Source: Glycine soja
Taxonomy: Eukaryota > Streptophyta > Magnoliopsida > Fabales > Fabaceae
DNA length: 64,000 nucleotides
Reading direction: 5' to 3'
Assembly (NCBI RefSeq): GCF_004193775.1
Contig: NC_041021.1
Coordinates: 19,064,632-19,128,631 of the forward strand
Below, piece after piece: positions 1 through 8,690 of this stretch. Both the position numbers and the translations under genes were made by a program. Within the stretch, counting starts at the first letter, position 1; each line of letters opens with the position of its first letter. The notes beneath the pieces were generated by a model that was not told the DNA's origin, searched no databases, and saw only the letters and a program-made list of their open reading frames with translations.

Positions 1-119
1 GTTGACACGTGGAGACTTACGTCATCTACCGCGCACCATCAATCTCTCTCCATACTAACCTATAAAGTTAGGGGGCAGGCGGAAATACCCAAGTGGTTAT
101 CCATATAAACATTCTTTTG

Positions 120-470
120 TTATCCGTCAGACCCAGAGCACGATAGCATGCAGAGACTAACATCGTCTTCTGCACCTTTTGTCGTCTTGACCCGTGAAGT
201 CAGGTGACATGCGGGGTTACCTTATGGTTACCCGCACCTTTCGTCGACCAGGGGCAAACAAGCTCGTTGACGCGAAGAGACTAACATCGTCTCCTGCACC
301 TTCTGTCGTCCTGACCCGTGAAGTCAGGTGACGTGCGGGGTTACCTTATAGTTACCCGCGCCTTTCGTCTTTTGCACCTTTTGCCATCTAGGGACAACGA
401 GTCAGGTGGCAGGCAAAGATACCTGATGGTCATCCGCGCCTTTCGTCAACCGAGGGGAACGAATTCGACG
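120..470 (+). repeat. Tandem repeat of about 124 bp before the PPT
   Basis: The block starting AGAGACTAACATCGTCT occurs at 152 and again at 276, a period of 124 bp. Each unit carries a CCCGTGAAGTCAGGTGAC block and a GGTTACC...GGTTACCCGC block, and a third degenerate unit runs to about 470. The position, just upstream of the PPT, is where plant Ogre-type elements are known to carry variable tandem repeats. Confidence 0.75.
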
Positions 471-800
471 ATATGAGGATGATGTTAGTCGTTCAGTGCT
501 GATCATTTTCAAAATTTTTGCAGGTCTTTACTCTCGTCGTCCGGAAACATTCAAGCCCAACGACGCGCAAGATTCTTCTCTGTTGGGCAGGGACGATCGA
601 GTGCAATGGTGAAGGGAAGTGTAGTGGTTGTCCAACTTTGTCGTTTTCGAGACACTGAAGTTTGTTGGCGCTTTTGATGCCTTTTCTTTTCTTTCTGAAT
701 GACAGGTTCCGCTGGCAAGGATATTGACCGGCCGAATGATGTTCCATTCGAACAGAATTAGTGTCTTATCTTTACTTCGCTTTTATCTCCAATAAAAGAT

Positions 801-817
801 AAGTAAAGAGGGGAAAA
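801..817 (+). promoter_or_regulatory. Polypurine tract (plus-strand primer)
   Basis: The purine run AAGTAAAGAGGGGAAAA ends exactly one base before the LTR terminus TGTCATAG. Closely related tracts occur at 6242-6262 (minus) and 52185-52209. This fixes 818 as the start of a 3' LTR. Confidence 0.8.
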
Positions 818-2956
818 TGTCATAGCCTAATTTCGTCTGGGGACCATTTGTTTGGTGGCATGCAACCTTCGCTTAACTGCTTCGGGGTACTTAACACCCA
901 TCGTTAGGCAATCCGTGAAGTTCTGCGACATGCCGGAAGTCGAAAGGAGGCATTGTTGTGTAATCCGTAAGGTTTCGCGACATTCCGGAAAGAAAATAAG
1001 TGTCTTTACGTAATTCGTAAAGTTCCGTAACGTTATGGAAAAGGAATCAGCAAAAAAAGGCAAAATGGGGTGTATTTAGTAAAATGGAGGATGCAAATAG
1101 CAATTATCAAATCTGGGCCCTTCTAGAGGGTTCTGGGCATTTTCTTGCGTAAGGTGGAAGCAACCTAGCTCGCCTAGGCGAGCTGGGCGGCAACCACCTC
1201 CCCCGTTTTGTTAAAAAATGGCTTTCGGGGCTTTCGGGACTTCTGTAATGCTTCCGTAAAATTCCCATAACCCTAAATAAGAATATTTCACCTAATATGG
1301 GTGAGAAGGAACAGAAAAAAAAAGAAAGTCAAGTCCTATATGCTTCCGTAACATTTCCATAAATTACGAAAGAAAGGGGGGAACTTATCAAAAGGGGGGT
1401 GCAAATAGCAATTTTCAAATTTTCGAATCTACGCCCTTCCAGAATATTTTCGAAGCAGGGTTGCTTCTGAAGGAAGCAACCCAGCTCGCCTGGGCGAGCT
1501 GGGCGGCAACCTCCTCCCCTTTTTTCCTATAAATAGGCGAAAGGGGGCTGTTCCAAAGATCCCTGACCCCTTGGCTTTGCATTTCAACTGTTTTGGGTGA
1601 AAAATTGTTTCCGTGAAGAAAATGCAAGTCGAGGTGCTTTCGTAACGCTTCCGAGACGTTTCCGTGAGCAAATCTGTGAAGGTTTTCCGTCGTTCTTCAC
1701 CATTCTTCATTCGTTCTTCGTTCTTCAACGGGTAAGTATTCGAATCCGAGACTTTCAATTCATTTCTTGTTTTTTTAGCTTTCATCTTTATTTCGTTCAC
1801 TTTCGGTTTCTTTCCTTTCATTTTTAACGAGTTTTAACCGATCATTTAAGCCGTTATCTCACCTAATAAATGATAAAATGAATTTCAACCGATCATTTGT
1901 ATTGTAATCTCGTTTAATCACCGTTAAAACAAAATCTAACCGATCGTTCACGCTATAACCTCGGTTAAACAAAAAAAAGGGCAAAATAATAATAAAATAA
2001 TCAAAATATCTTGAAAAATAATAATAAAATAATCAAAAAATCTTTAAATAAAATAATCAAAAAAATCAATCGGACATTTTTCTTTAGAAGTTTCCTTGGA
2101 TCAATTGACTAATAACCAAAGTGAAACTAAGGCTAAAATCAACTCACAAATCAAGCTTTGTCCGCAAAAATCACTAAAAACCGTTTTAAGGTCCAATGCC
2201 TTAAACGGTCCGCTTTGCTTTTATCGGTTAATGTGAACCGTTCAAAAGCATGAAGTCAACATGTAACTTTACCACTTTTGCAAGAACTACGTAGGTTTGA
2301 GTTCATCATCGCAATTGAGGATACGTAGGAGCAAAAGCCCCGCTTTTGTCAACCACCCCAAGAGATCGTTAATGGTCCAACGCCTTAACGTTTCTCTACT
2401 TTCAAAAAACAACAGATCCTTAAATGGTCCAACGCCTTAACGTTTCTCTCCTTTCAAAATCAAAAGATTGTTTAATGGTCCAATGCCTTAAACGACTTCT
2501 GTTTGGTCAAAATATATCTTGCAAAAAAAGATAAAAACAACTTAACCAACGTTCAGTTCTTGAAGAACTACGTAGGTCTAATTTCCTCATCGTAATTGAG
2601 GAATACGTAAGAGCAAGGGAAACACCCTTGTCAACCACAAAAAGATAAAAATACAAAAAAAGGCATAAAAAGACATAAACATAAAAAAGGGGAAAACGAA
2701 ACATTTTGAAGTCATATTTGCAAACTTGATTAAAGGTTGTCGTCCTTTGTGACAGACGCGTAGGGTGCTAATACCTTCCCCGTGCATAAATATAACTCCC
2801 AAACCTTTCACACTTAAAGTTCGTAGACCACACCTTTCCGGTTTTTCCAACTTATTCCTCGAATAAACGTTGGTGGCGACTCGCGCATTTTCCTCCCATG
2901 GAAGATGCACCCGTGAGCCCTTGCGTCGCCCTCCCACCGAAGGGTAGGTTGTGACA
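818..2956 (+). mobile_element. 3' LTR, Ogre-like family (TGTCATA...GGTTGTGACA)
   Basis: The LTR begins TGTCATAGCCTAATTTCGTC directly after the polypurine tract and ends GGGTAGGTTGTGACA, matching the ends of the LTRs at 17211 and 22436. At about 2,139 bp it is longer than those (1,577 and 1,831 bp), partly because a U3 block is duplicated (1085-1210 and 1392-1525). Order of parts: U3 with repeated CCGTAA palindromes (905-1045), two 18-bp palindromes (1167-1184, 1483-1500), TATA box (1528-1535), candidate 5' splice site (GTAAGT at 1732), repeated GGTCCAACGCCTTAA boxes (about 2188-2490), and two stem-loop modules (2283-2354, 2569-2640). Confidence 0.85.
1528..1535 (+). promoter_or_regulatory. 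TATA box of the LTR promoter
   Basis: TATAAATA lies within CCTATAAATAGG, 28 bp after the 18-bp palindrome at 1483-1500. The same palindrome-to-TATA arrangement recurs in the LTRs at 17211, 22436 and 52210. The upstream duplicate at 1085-1210 has the palindrome but no TATA box. Confidence 0.7.
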
Positions 2957-3174
2957 ACTAACAAAGGGTTAAATTTGTTTTTGGTTCTTATATCTCCTTT
3001 TGTTTTTCAAAGAAAACTTTTTTCTCATTGTCTGATACAATTTGAATCAAAACCTATCTAAGTGTCATAGGTTTATATTTATCAGACAATAAACATGTTT
3101 TTCAGTGTTAGAAAAGTTTTTAATTTCTAAAAACACAATTCAACCCCCCTTCTCGTGTTATTTGCTTCTACAAA
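2957..3174 (+). mobile_element. 3' end fragment of a copia-type LTR
   Basis: The stretch ends with AATTCAACCCCCCTTCT and then TTCTACA. This mirrors the poly-G-rich ends of the minus-strand copia LTRs at 3546 and 13248. It therefore looks like the last part of a plus-oriented LTR, truncated on its left by the gypsy LTR. No reading frame of interest is present. Confidence 0.4.
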
Positions 3175-3515
3175 GTGTTTTGAAACTTTCACATCTTTCA
3201 CATATCAGGTGAAATCTTTCCTTAATCTACATTTTTTATTTTTGTTTTCATTGAGTAGGTTTCTCAATGGTGTGCATGTAGTGGGTTTTCTACATGTTTG
3301 TTTTAGTTCTTGATAGGTTTTCAAGAGTTAGGCATTTGTGGTGGGCATTTTCTTGTGAGTTTGGGTGTAACTCAAAAGGTTATAGTGATGAACTCCACAT
3401 AATTTGTTTTTAGAGTTGACTAGTAGTATCAGACCCTTACCACTTGGGTTGCCATTGATCTTCCCCTCGAATGCATACCGCAAATGCCTTCATGAAGTCC
3501 CCTTATGACACAGTC
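3175..3515. other. Unassigned 341-bp stretch
   Basis: AT-rich sequence with no recognisable domain, repeat or terminus. It ends with CAGTC immediately before the TGTGGAAGC terminus of the LTR at 3516. I see nothing else in it. Confidence 0.4.
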
Positions 3516-3545
3516 TGTGGAAGCAAAGCTTTCCAAGCTTATTTT

Positions 3546-5207
3546 TGTTGGATCAAGTGGCCTCGGAATAATTAAGAAGAGGGGGGGGGGAGGGGGTTGA
3601 ATTAATTATTAATGTGTCTTTACTAATAAAAAATTTATCCTTCTTAATGTTACTAGATTCAACTAGGCTTTTACTACTAAGTTAAGAAAGTAAAGAACAG
3701 AAATAGAAACTTAACCAAATGTAAAAGCGGCAACTAAAAATACACACCGGAAATTAAAGAGTGTAGGGAAGAAGAAGACAAACACAAGATTTATACTGGT
3801 TCGGCAACAACTTGTGCCTACATCCAATCCCCAAGAAACCAACGGTTCTTGAGATTTCTTTCAACCTTGTAAAATCCTTTACAAGCCAAAGATCCACAAG
3901 GGATGTACCCTCCCTTGTTCTCTTTGAAAAACCAAGTGGATGTACCCTCCACTTGAACTGATCCACAAGAGATGTACCCTCTCCTGTTCTCAGTACAGCA
4001 ACCCAAGTAGATGTACCCTCTACTTGTGCCACAAAGGATGTACCCTCCAATGTGTTAGGACAAAGAATTCTCAGGCGGTTAGTCCTTTGAATCTTTGTAA
4101 GGGGAAACAAAAGATATCTCAGGCAGTTAGTCCTTTGAAATCTTTTGTTTAAGGGGAAGGAAGAATCAAAAAAATTCTCAGGCGGTTAGTCCTTTGAATT
4201 CTCTTGGAAGAAGGAGAAGGGAGACACAAAAGAACTTAGGCGGTTAGTCCTTCGATTCTTTTGGCAAGAGGGAAAAGGAATGAAGAAAAAGAATAGCAGA
4301 AGTTTTTGGTCAATGAACTTTTCTTGAAAGAGAAAGTATTGAACAAAAACTCTTAGAAAGATGAAGAGAAATGAATCAGAAAGTTCTGTAAAAAACCTTA
4401 TCAAAATTCATGCCATGGTCACATATTTATAGTCATTTGATGACTCTTGGAAATTTATTTAAAACTAATCACTTTAAAAGGTTTTGACTCTTTTGAAAAC
4501 TAGTCACTTAAAAAGTTGTGACTTTTGAAAAAAATCTTCAGAAACAAGTCATTTTAAGAATTGTGACTTTTGGAAATTTATTTTTCGAAATCAGTCACTG
4601 GTAATCGATTACCATGAAGGTGTAATCCATTACACATCAAAAGATGTGACTCTTCATGTTTAAATTTGAAAATCAAAACATTTAGAAACTCTGGTAATCG
4701 ATTACAAGTATTGTGTAATCAATTACACAAGTTTAAAATTATTTAAAAATGTTTTATCACTAGTTGTGACTTTTGAAATTTGAAATCTAACGTTTTAAAA
4801 CATTGGTAATCGATTACATGATTATGGTAATCGATTACAACTTTGTAAATAAGTTTTGAAAACAATGCTGACTACTGGTAATCGATTACTACCTTCTGGT
4901 AATCGATTACCAGAGAGTAAAACTCTTTGGTAAAAGATTTTTGTGAAAAATTCTTGTGCTACTCAATGTTTTGAAAAAACGTTTTTAGTACTTATCTTGA
5001 TTGAGTCTTCTCTTGATTCTTGAGTCTTGAATCTTGATCTTGATTGTTCTTGAATCTTGATTCTTGAAACTTGATTGTTCTTGAATCTTGAATCTTGAAT
5101 CTTGAAACTTGATTGTTGAAGCTTTTTGACTCCTTATTCTTTGGAACTTGCTTAACTCTTGATTCTTTGGCATCATCAAAATAATCTTGGAAGGCATTGC
5201 TTCCACA
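3546..5207 (-). mobile_element. Solo LTR, copia type, with target-site duplication ATTTT
   Basis: On the minus strand the LTR begins TGTGGAAGC at 5207 and ends GATCCAACA at 3546, giving TG...CA ends and a length of 1,662 bp. It is flanked by ATTTT at 3541-3545 and 5208-5212, a perfect 5-bp duplication. No PBS, PPT or coding region adjoins it, so it is a solo LTR left by LTR-LTR recombination. It holds six GTAATCGATTAC-type sites (4600-4915), a tandem hairpin region (3866-4275) and the shared copia U5 box near 3795-3830. The target was an LTR of the same family in opposite orientation. Confidence 0.88.
3866..4275 (-). repeat. Tandem hairpins with varied stems and constant loops
   Basis: Five or six successive hairpins share the loop TGTACCC but differ in the stem: CAAGGGA/TCCCTTG (3897-3917), CAAGTGGA/TCCACTTG (3933-3955), CAAGAGA (3966-3986, one mismatch), CAAGTAGA/TCTACTTG (4004-4026), and a weaker one at 4030-4055. 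They are preceded by CTTGTAAA-ATCC-TTTACAAG (3866-3885). Downstream, four units share a loop like CAGGCGGTTAGTCCTT with stems such as ACAAAGA/TCTTTGT and AAACAAAAGAT/ATCTTTTGTTT. The LTR sense strand is minus, so an RNA would carry the complementary loops. Confidence 0.75.
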
Positions 5208-5865
5208 ATTTTGATGATGCCAAAGACTCAAGGCAAGAATCAAGAGTCAAAACAAGTTTTAAGAATCAAAGAGTCGTTCAATCAAGAATCAAGAGTCAAG
5301 TGAAGAGTCAAGATTCAAGTAAAGATTCAAGAGAAGACTCAAGATATGCAAGAACTTCATGAAAAGCATCAAGATAAGTATAAAAAGATTTTTTCAAAAG
5401 AAAAGATTGAATATCACAATTTTGTTCAAGAGAATTTTTCAAAGAAAAATCTTTTACCAAGAGTTTTATTCTCTAGTAATCGATTACCAGTAGCCAACAT
5501 TCTTTTCAAACTGATTTACAAAGCAGTAATCAATTACCATGAGCATGTAATCGATTACCAATGTTTTGAACATTGAGATTTCAAATTTTAAGAGTCACAA
5601 CTTGTGATAAAAAATTTTGAAACTTGTGTAATCGATTACACAATATATGTAATCGATTACCAGTGTTTCTAAACATTTTGATTTTCAAATTTAAACATTA
5701 AGATTCATATCTGTTGATGTGTAATCGATTACACTATGATGGTAATTGATTACCAGTAACTTATTTTGAAAAATAAATTACCAAAAGTCACAATTCTTAA
5801 AGTGACTAGTTTTTGAAGATTTTTTAAGAGTCACAACTTTTAAAGTGACTAGTTTTCAAAGAATG

Positions 5866-6241
5866 CACCCTTTTTACTAAATGCACCCCCCCTTTACCCT
5901 TTTTTGGTAGTTCTTTTTCCGTAACGTTACGGAACTTTACGAATTTCATAACGATACTTATTTTCCTTCCGCAAGGTTACGAATCCTTACGGATTATGTA
6001 TTTACTCTTTTTTAGCTTTCAAAGAAGTTACGAAAACTCACGGATTGCGAAAAACACCTCCTTTCGATTTCTGTCACATTACGGAATTTTCACGGATCGC
6101 GTAAGCCTGCTTCCTTTTGATTTTCGGCACGTCTCGGGACTTCACATATTGTGCAACAAAGGGTGCCAAGTATCTCAAAGCGGCCAATCAAAGGTTGTAT
6201 ATCATCAAATAATAATCCCCGGACGAAATTAGGGTATGACA
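5866..6241 (-). mobile_element. Truncated 3' LTR (U3 part) of the minus-strand Ogre-like element B
   Basis: Read on the minus strand, the LTR starts TGTCATACCCTAATTTCGTC at 6241, directly after a polypurine tract. It continues through the CCGTAA-rich U3 and is cut at about 5866, where the copia LTR begins. It represents about 375 bp of an LTR that is 1.6-2.1 kb elsewhere in the window, so TATA box, R and U5 are missing. Confidence 0.8.
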
Positions 6242-6262
6242 GTTGCCCCTCTTTACTTACCT
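6242..6262 (-). promoter_or_regulatory. Polypurine tract of element B
   Basis: On the minus strand the sequence GTAAGTAAAGAGGGGCAAC abuts the LTR terminus at 6241. It is nearly identical to the tract at 801-817. Confidence 0.75.
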
Positions 6263-6489
6263 CTCATCAGAGATAAGAGGAAAGCAAAGATAAGACACTG
6301 ATTTCGTCCGTCCAGCCCTTTCCGTGATGACGACTCTCGTCTCTACTCCTTCTTTTTTTTTTTCTGCACAACACAAAACAAAATACAAACAACAACAAGA
6401 ACAACGAATATAATATGCATATACACATGTTTGGCGAAGGAACCGATCCAGAAAATAACAGAAAAACATATTTCCCAGTCACCAGAGGC

Positions 6490-6935
6490 TCCGCGCTTGA
6501 TAACGGAGGACACATGAACAGCGCTAGGCAATGAATTCATGGGTCTCCAAATAAGATTGGAGAATGGAGAATTGGCGAACAACGCTAAGCAATCAATTCG
6601 CCGGGCTCCAGACTCGATGGTGGAGGACACATGAACAGCGCTAGGCAATGAATTCATCGGTCTTCGAATAAAAGTGGAGAATGGAGAATTGGCGAACATC
6701 GCTAGGCAATGAATTCGCGGGGCTCTAGACTCGAAGGTGGAGGACACATGAACAACGCTAGGCAATAAATTCATGGGGCTCCGAAAAAAGTGGAGAATGG
6801 AGAATTGGCGAACAGCGCTACGCAATAACTTCGCGGGGCTCCAGACTCGAAGGTGGAGGACACAAGAATAGCGCTAGGCAATAAATTCATGGGGCTTCGA
6901 AAAAAGTGGAGAATGGAGAATTGGCGAACACGATT
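6490..6935 (-). repeat. Diverged tandem array of the GAGCCCC / CTCCACCATC family
   Basis: On the plus strand, units of GGGGCTCC, AGACTCGA(A/T)GGTGGAGGA, CACATGAACA and GCTAGGCAAT(A/C)AATTC repeat about four times. Each composite unit is about 110 bp, with an alternating GTGGAGAATGGAGAATTGGCG variant. The sequence is the complement of the large array at 43912-47214. It lies between a broken gag and the PPT of element B. Apparent open frames here are repeat products. Confidence 0.8.
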
Positions 6936-8690
6936 CTCCTCAAATTTCAGCCAGCATCAATTAGACCTTGCACCTTATGCTTCAGAGCCCTACAATGCTC
7001 AATGGAACGCCCCGGGGCTTCTCCGTGACAAGCACACGTTGCGTTCAAATCGTATTCTCGGAGAAATGGAGGCTGATGAACCTTGGCTGGGGTTATGGCT
7101 ACCATTGAATTATCAAGTAGATATGGGAGCTAGTTAGCATAGGACACTGGAATTGGGGTGAATTCTATAGGCTTTTTCACTGCAAAATTCATTTCTTGGT
7201 TCGTGTTTTGGTTTATGCTAAAGGTGGTGTTTGTCATTGGAAGTGTGGTAGGTAGGCTTTGTGGTTGATTTTAGGGATGGCCTTTGTGGATGATTGGGTG
7301 GTGGGTAATGAGAAGGTTGGTTATTGGCTGAGTAATGACATTGTTGGGTTGGTGGGAAACTTGGTCGTATAAGAATGGCAGTCACAACATAGGTTTCTCC
7401 CTCCTTCTCATCCTCTTCACTTGCCCCAGTTTTTTTTTTTTTTTTTTGCATTTATCAAAACAAGATGATCAGATTTGCCTCTTTTTAGACCCACTTCGAT
7501 CATTTCGCCGACGAAGACCAAATCCACAAAGCTTGAAGGTGTGTAAACCACCATTTTCCATAGTAGAATACTGGTAATGTGTCTACTACCATTGTCATCA
7601 TTTTTTTTGTCATTGAGGTGCCACTTGAGCTGCCAGGTTCTCCACCTTTGGGTGTATTCTTTGAAAGATCCGTGCCCCCTTTTTGCACATGTTTTGTAGT
7701 TGCATCCTATCCGAAGCCATTATACTGACACTGCCTAACGAAGGCAACCATTAGGTCCTCCCAGGAATGGACTCGGGAAGGTTCCAAGTTAGTGTACCAG
7801 GGAACAACTACCCCAGTAAGACTTTCTTGGAAGGAATGTATCAACAATTCCTCATCTTTTGCGTATGCCCCCATCTTCCGACAATACATCTTTAGATGGT
7901 TCTTGGGGCAAGTAGTCCCCTTGTACTTGTCAAAGTCCAGCACCTTGAACTTGGGAGGGGTGATGATATTGGGTACTAGGAACAACTCTTCTAGGTTAGC
8001 AAAGGCATAATCTTCACCTCCTTCAATGGCCCTGAGCCTTTCCTCTAGATGATCCAACTTTCCCATTTCTGCCATAGCATGAGGGTTTTTACTTATTGTG
8101 GAATGCAAGAGGTGTAGTTGTGGGTGATACTGAGGACCCTCCAAAGTGTTTTGCAGGGGTATACCACCAACTGCTTGCCCTTCAATGGCATATCCGAGGC
8201 AAGGCTCGAAGTCAGCTAGATTATGGTGGGGAATTTCATGTGTCTCCCCCACAGTTTAAGAGACATGTGCATGATCAGTTTAGGATTGTTGGCTCTCAAT
8301 GAGTATATGTGTGGAATTATTGACATTCTTATTGGGAGTGTACGCCACATTGGGTGGTGTATAGTTGAGAGGCAAGCCATATGGCGAGAAGGCATGCTCG
8401 TTTTGAATTTGCACATCATGGGGGCCGCCCGTACTTCCCAAATCTTGCCTACCATAGTTGAGGTTGGATGATTCATTTGGTTGAGGCCAGATGGGGGCAT
8501 CGGGTTCACCTTAGCAACAATGCTGGTAGCGGCAATTGTAACCGCATTGGCTTCCATTATCTTCTTCATGCTCATCATGGCCTCCATCATTGTGGCCATT
8601 TTCTCTTTCATGGCCTCCATATCGGCCTTCACCTTCTCTTGCACCTCCTCTGCTTTACCCATTACTCTAGCTCTAGCACAGGTTCGGTAA
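6936..8690 (-). pseudogene. gag: Broken gag of Ogre-like element B
   Basis: On the minus strand gag starts around 8662 with a Met/Lys/Glu-rich helical stretch (MGKAEEVQEKVKADMEAM), then shifts frame between 8216 and 8252. The conserved retrotransposon gag domain follows (8252-7707, with the motif PPKFKVLDFDKYKGTTCP). After a frameshift near 7705 degenerate gag continues through about 7500 and a His/Asn/Pro-rich linker. A zinc-knuckle-like block CACHGEAPG...IEHC lies near 7035-6990. At about 6936 the gag stops abruptly and joins the tandem array, so protease, pol and the 3' ORF are deleted. Element A carries the same gag order at 20811-24582. It cannot encode a full Gag. Confidence 0.8.

Larger units (their letters stand above)
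1..817 (+). mobile_element. 3' internal tail of an Ogre-like gypsy element
   Basis: This is non-coding sequence upstream of a polypurine tract and an LTR, so it is read as the 3' untranslated part of a Tat/Ogre-like element whose coding region lies outside the window. No domain was recognised in any frame. The first 470 bases are built of related blocks (see the 124-bp repeat). The stretch 471-800 looks unique here; its end resembles the sequence before the PPT at 52185-52209. It is inferred to belong with the LTR at 818 because the tract and LTR are directly adjacent. Confidence 0.7.
3516..5865 (+). mobile_element. Copia-type LTR interrupted by a solo LTR (parts 3516-3545 and 5208-5865)
   Basis: The LTR starts TGTGGAAGCAAAGCTTTCC at 3516 and reaches ATTTT at 3545, where the solo LTR 3546-5207 begins. 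It resumes after the duplicated ATTTT at 5208-5212 with GATGATGCC, continues through AAGA/TCAAG-rich sequence and several GTAATCGATTAC palindromes, and is cut at about 5865 by a gypsy LTR. The related solo LTR begins TGTGGAAGC and has ATTTTGATGATGCC at the equivalent place. That shows that 3545 and 5213 were once contiguous. Confidence 0.8.
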
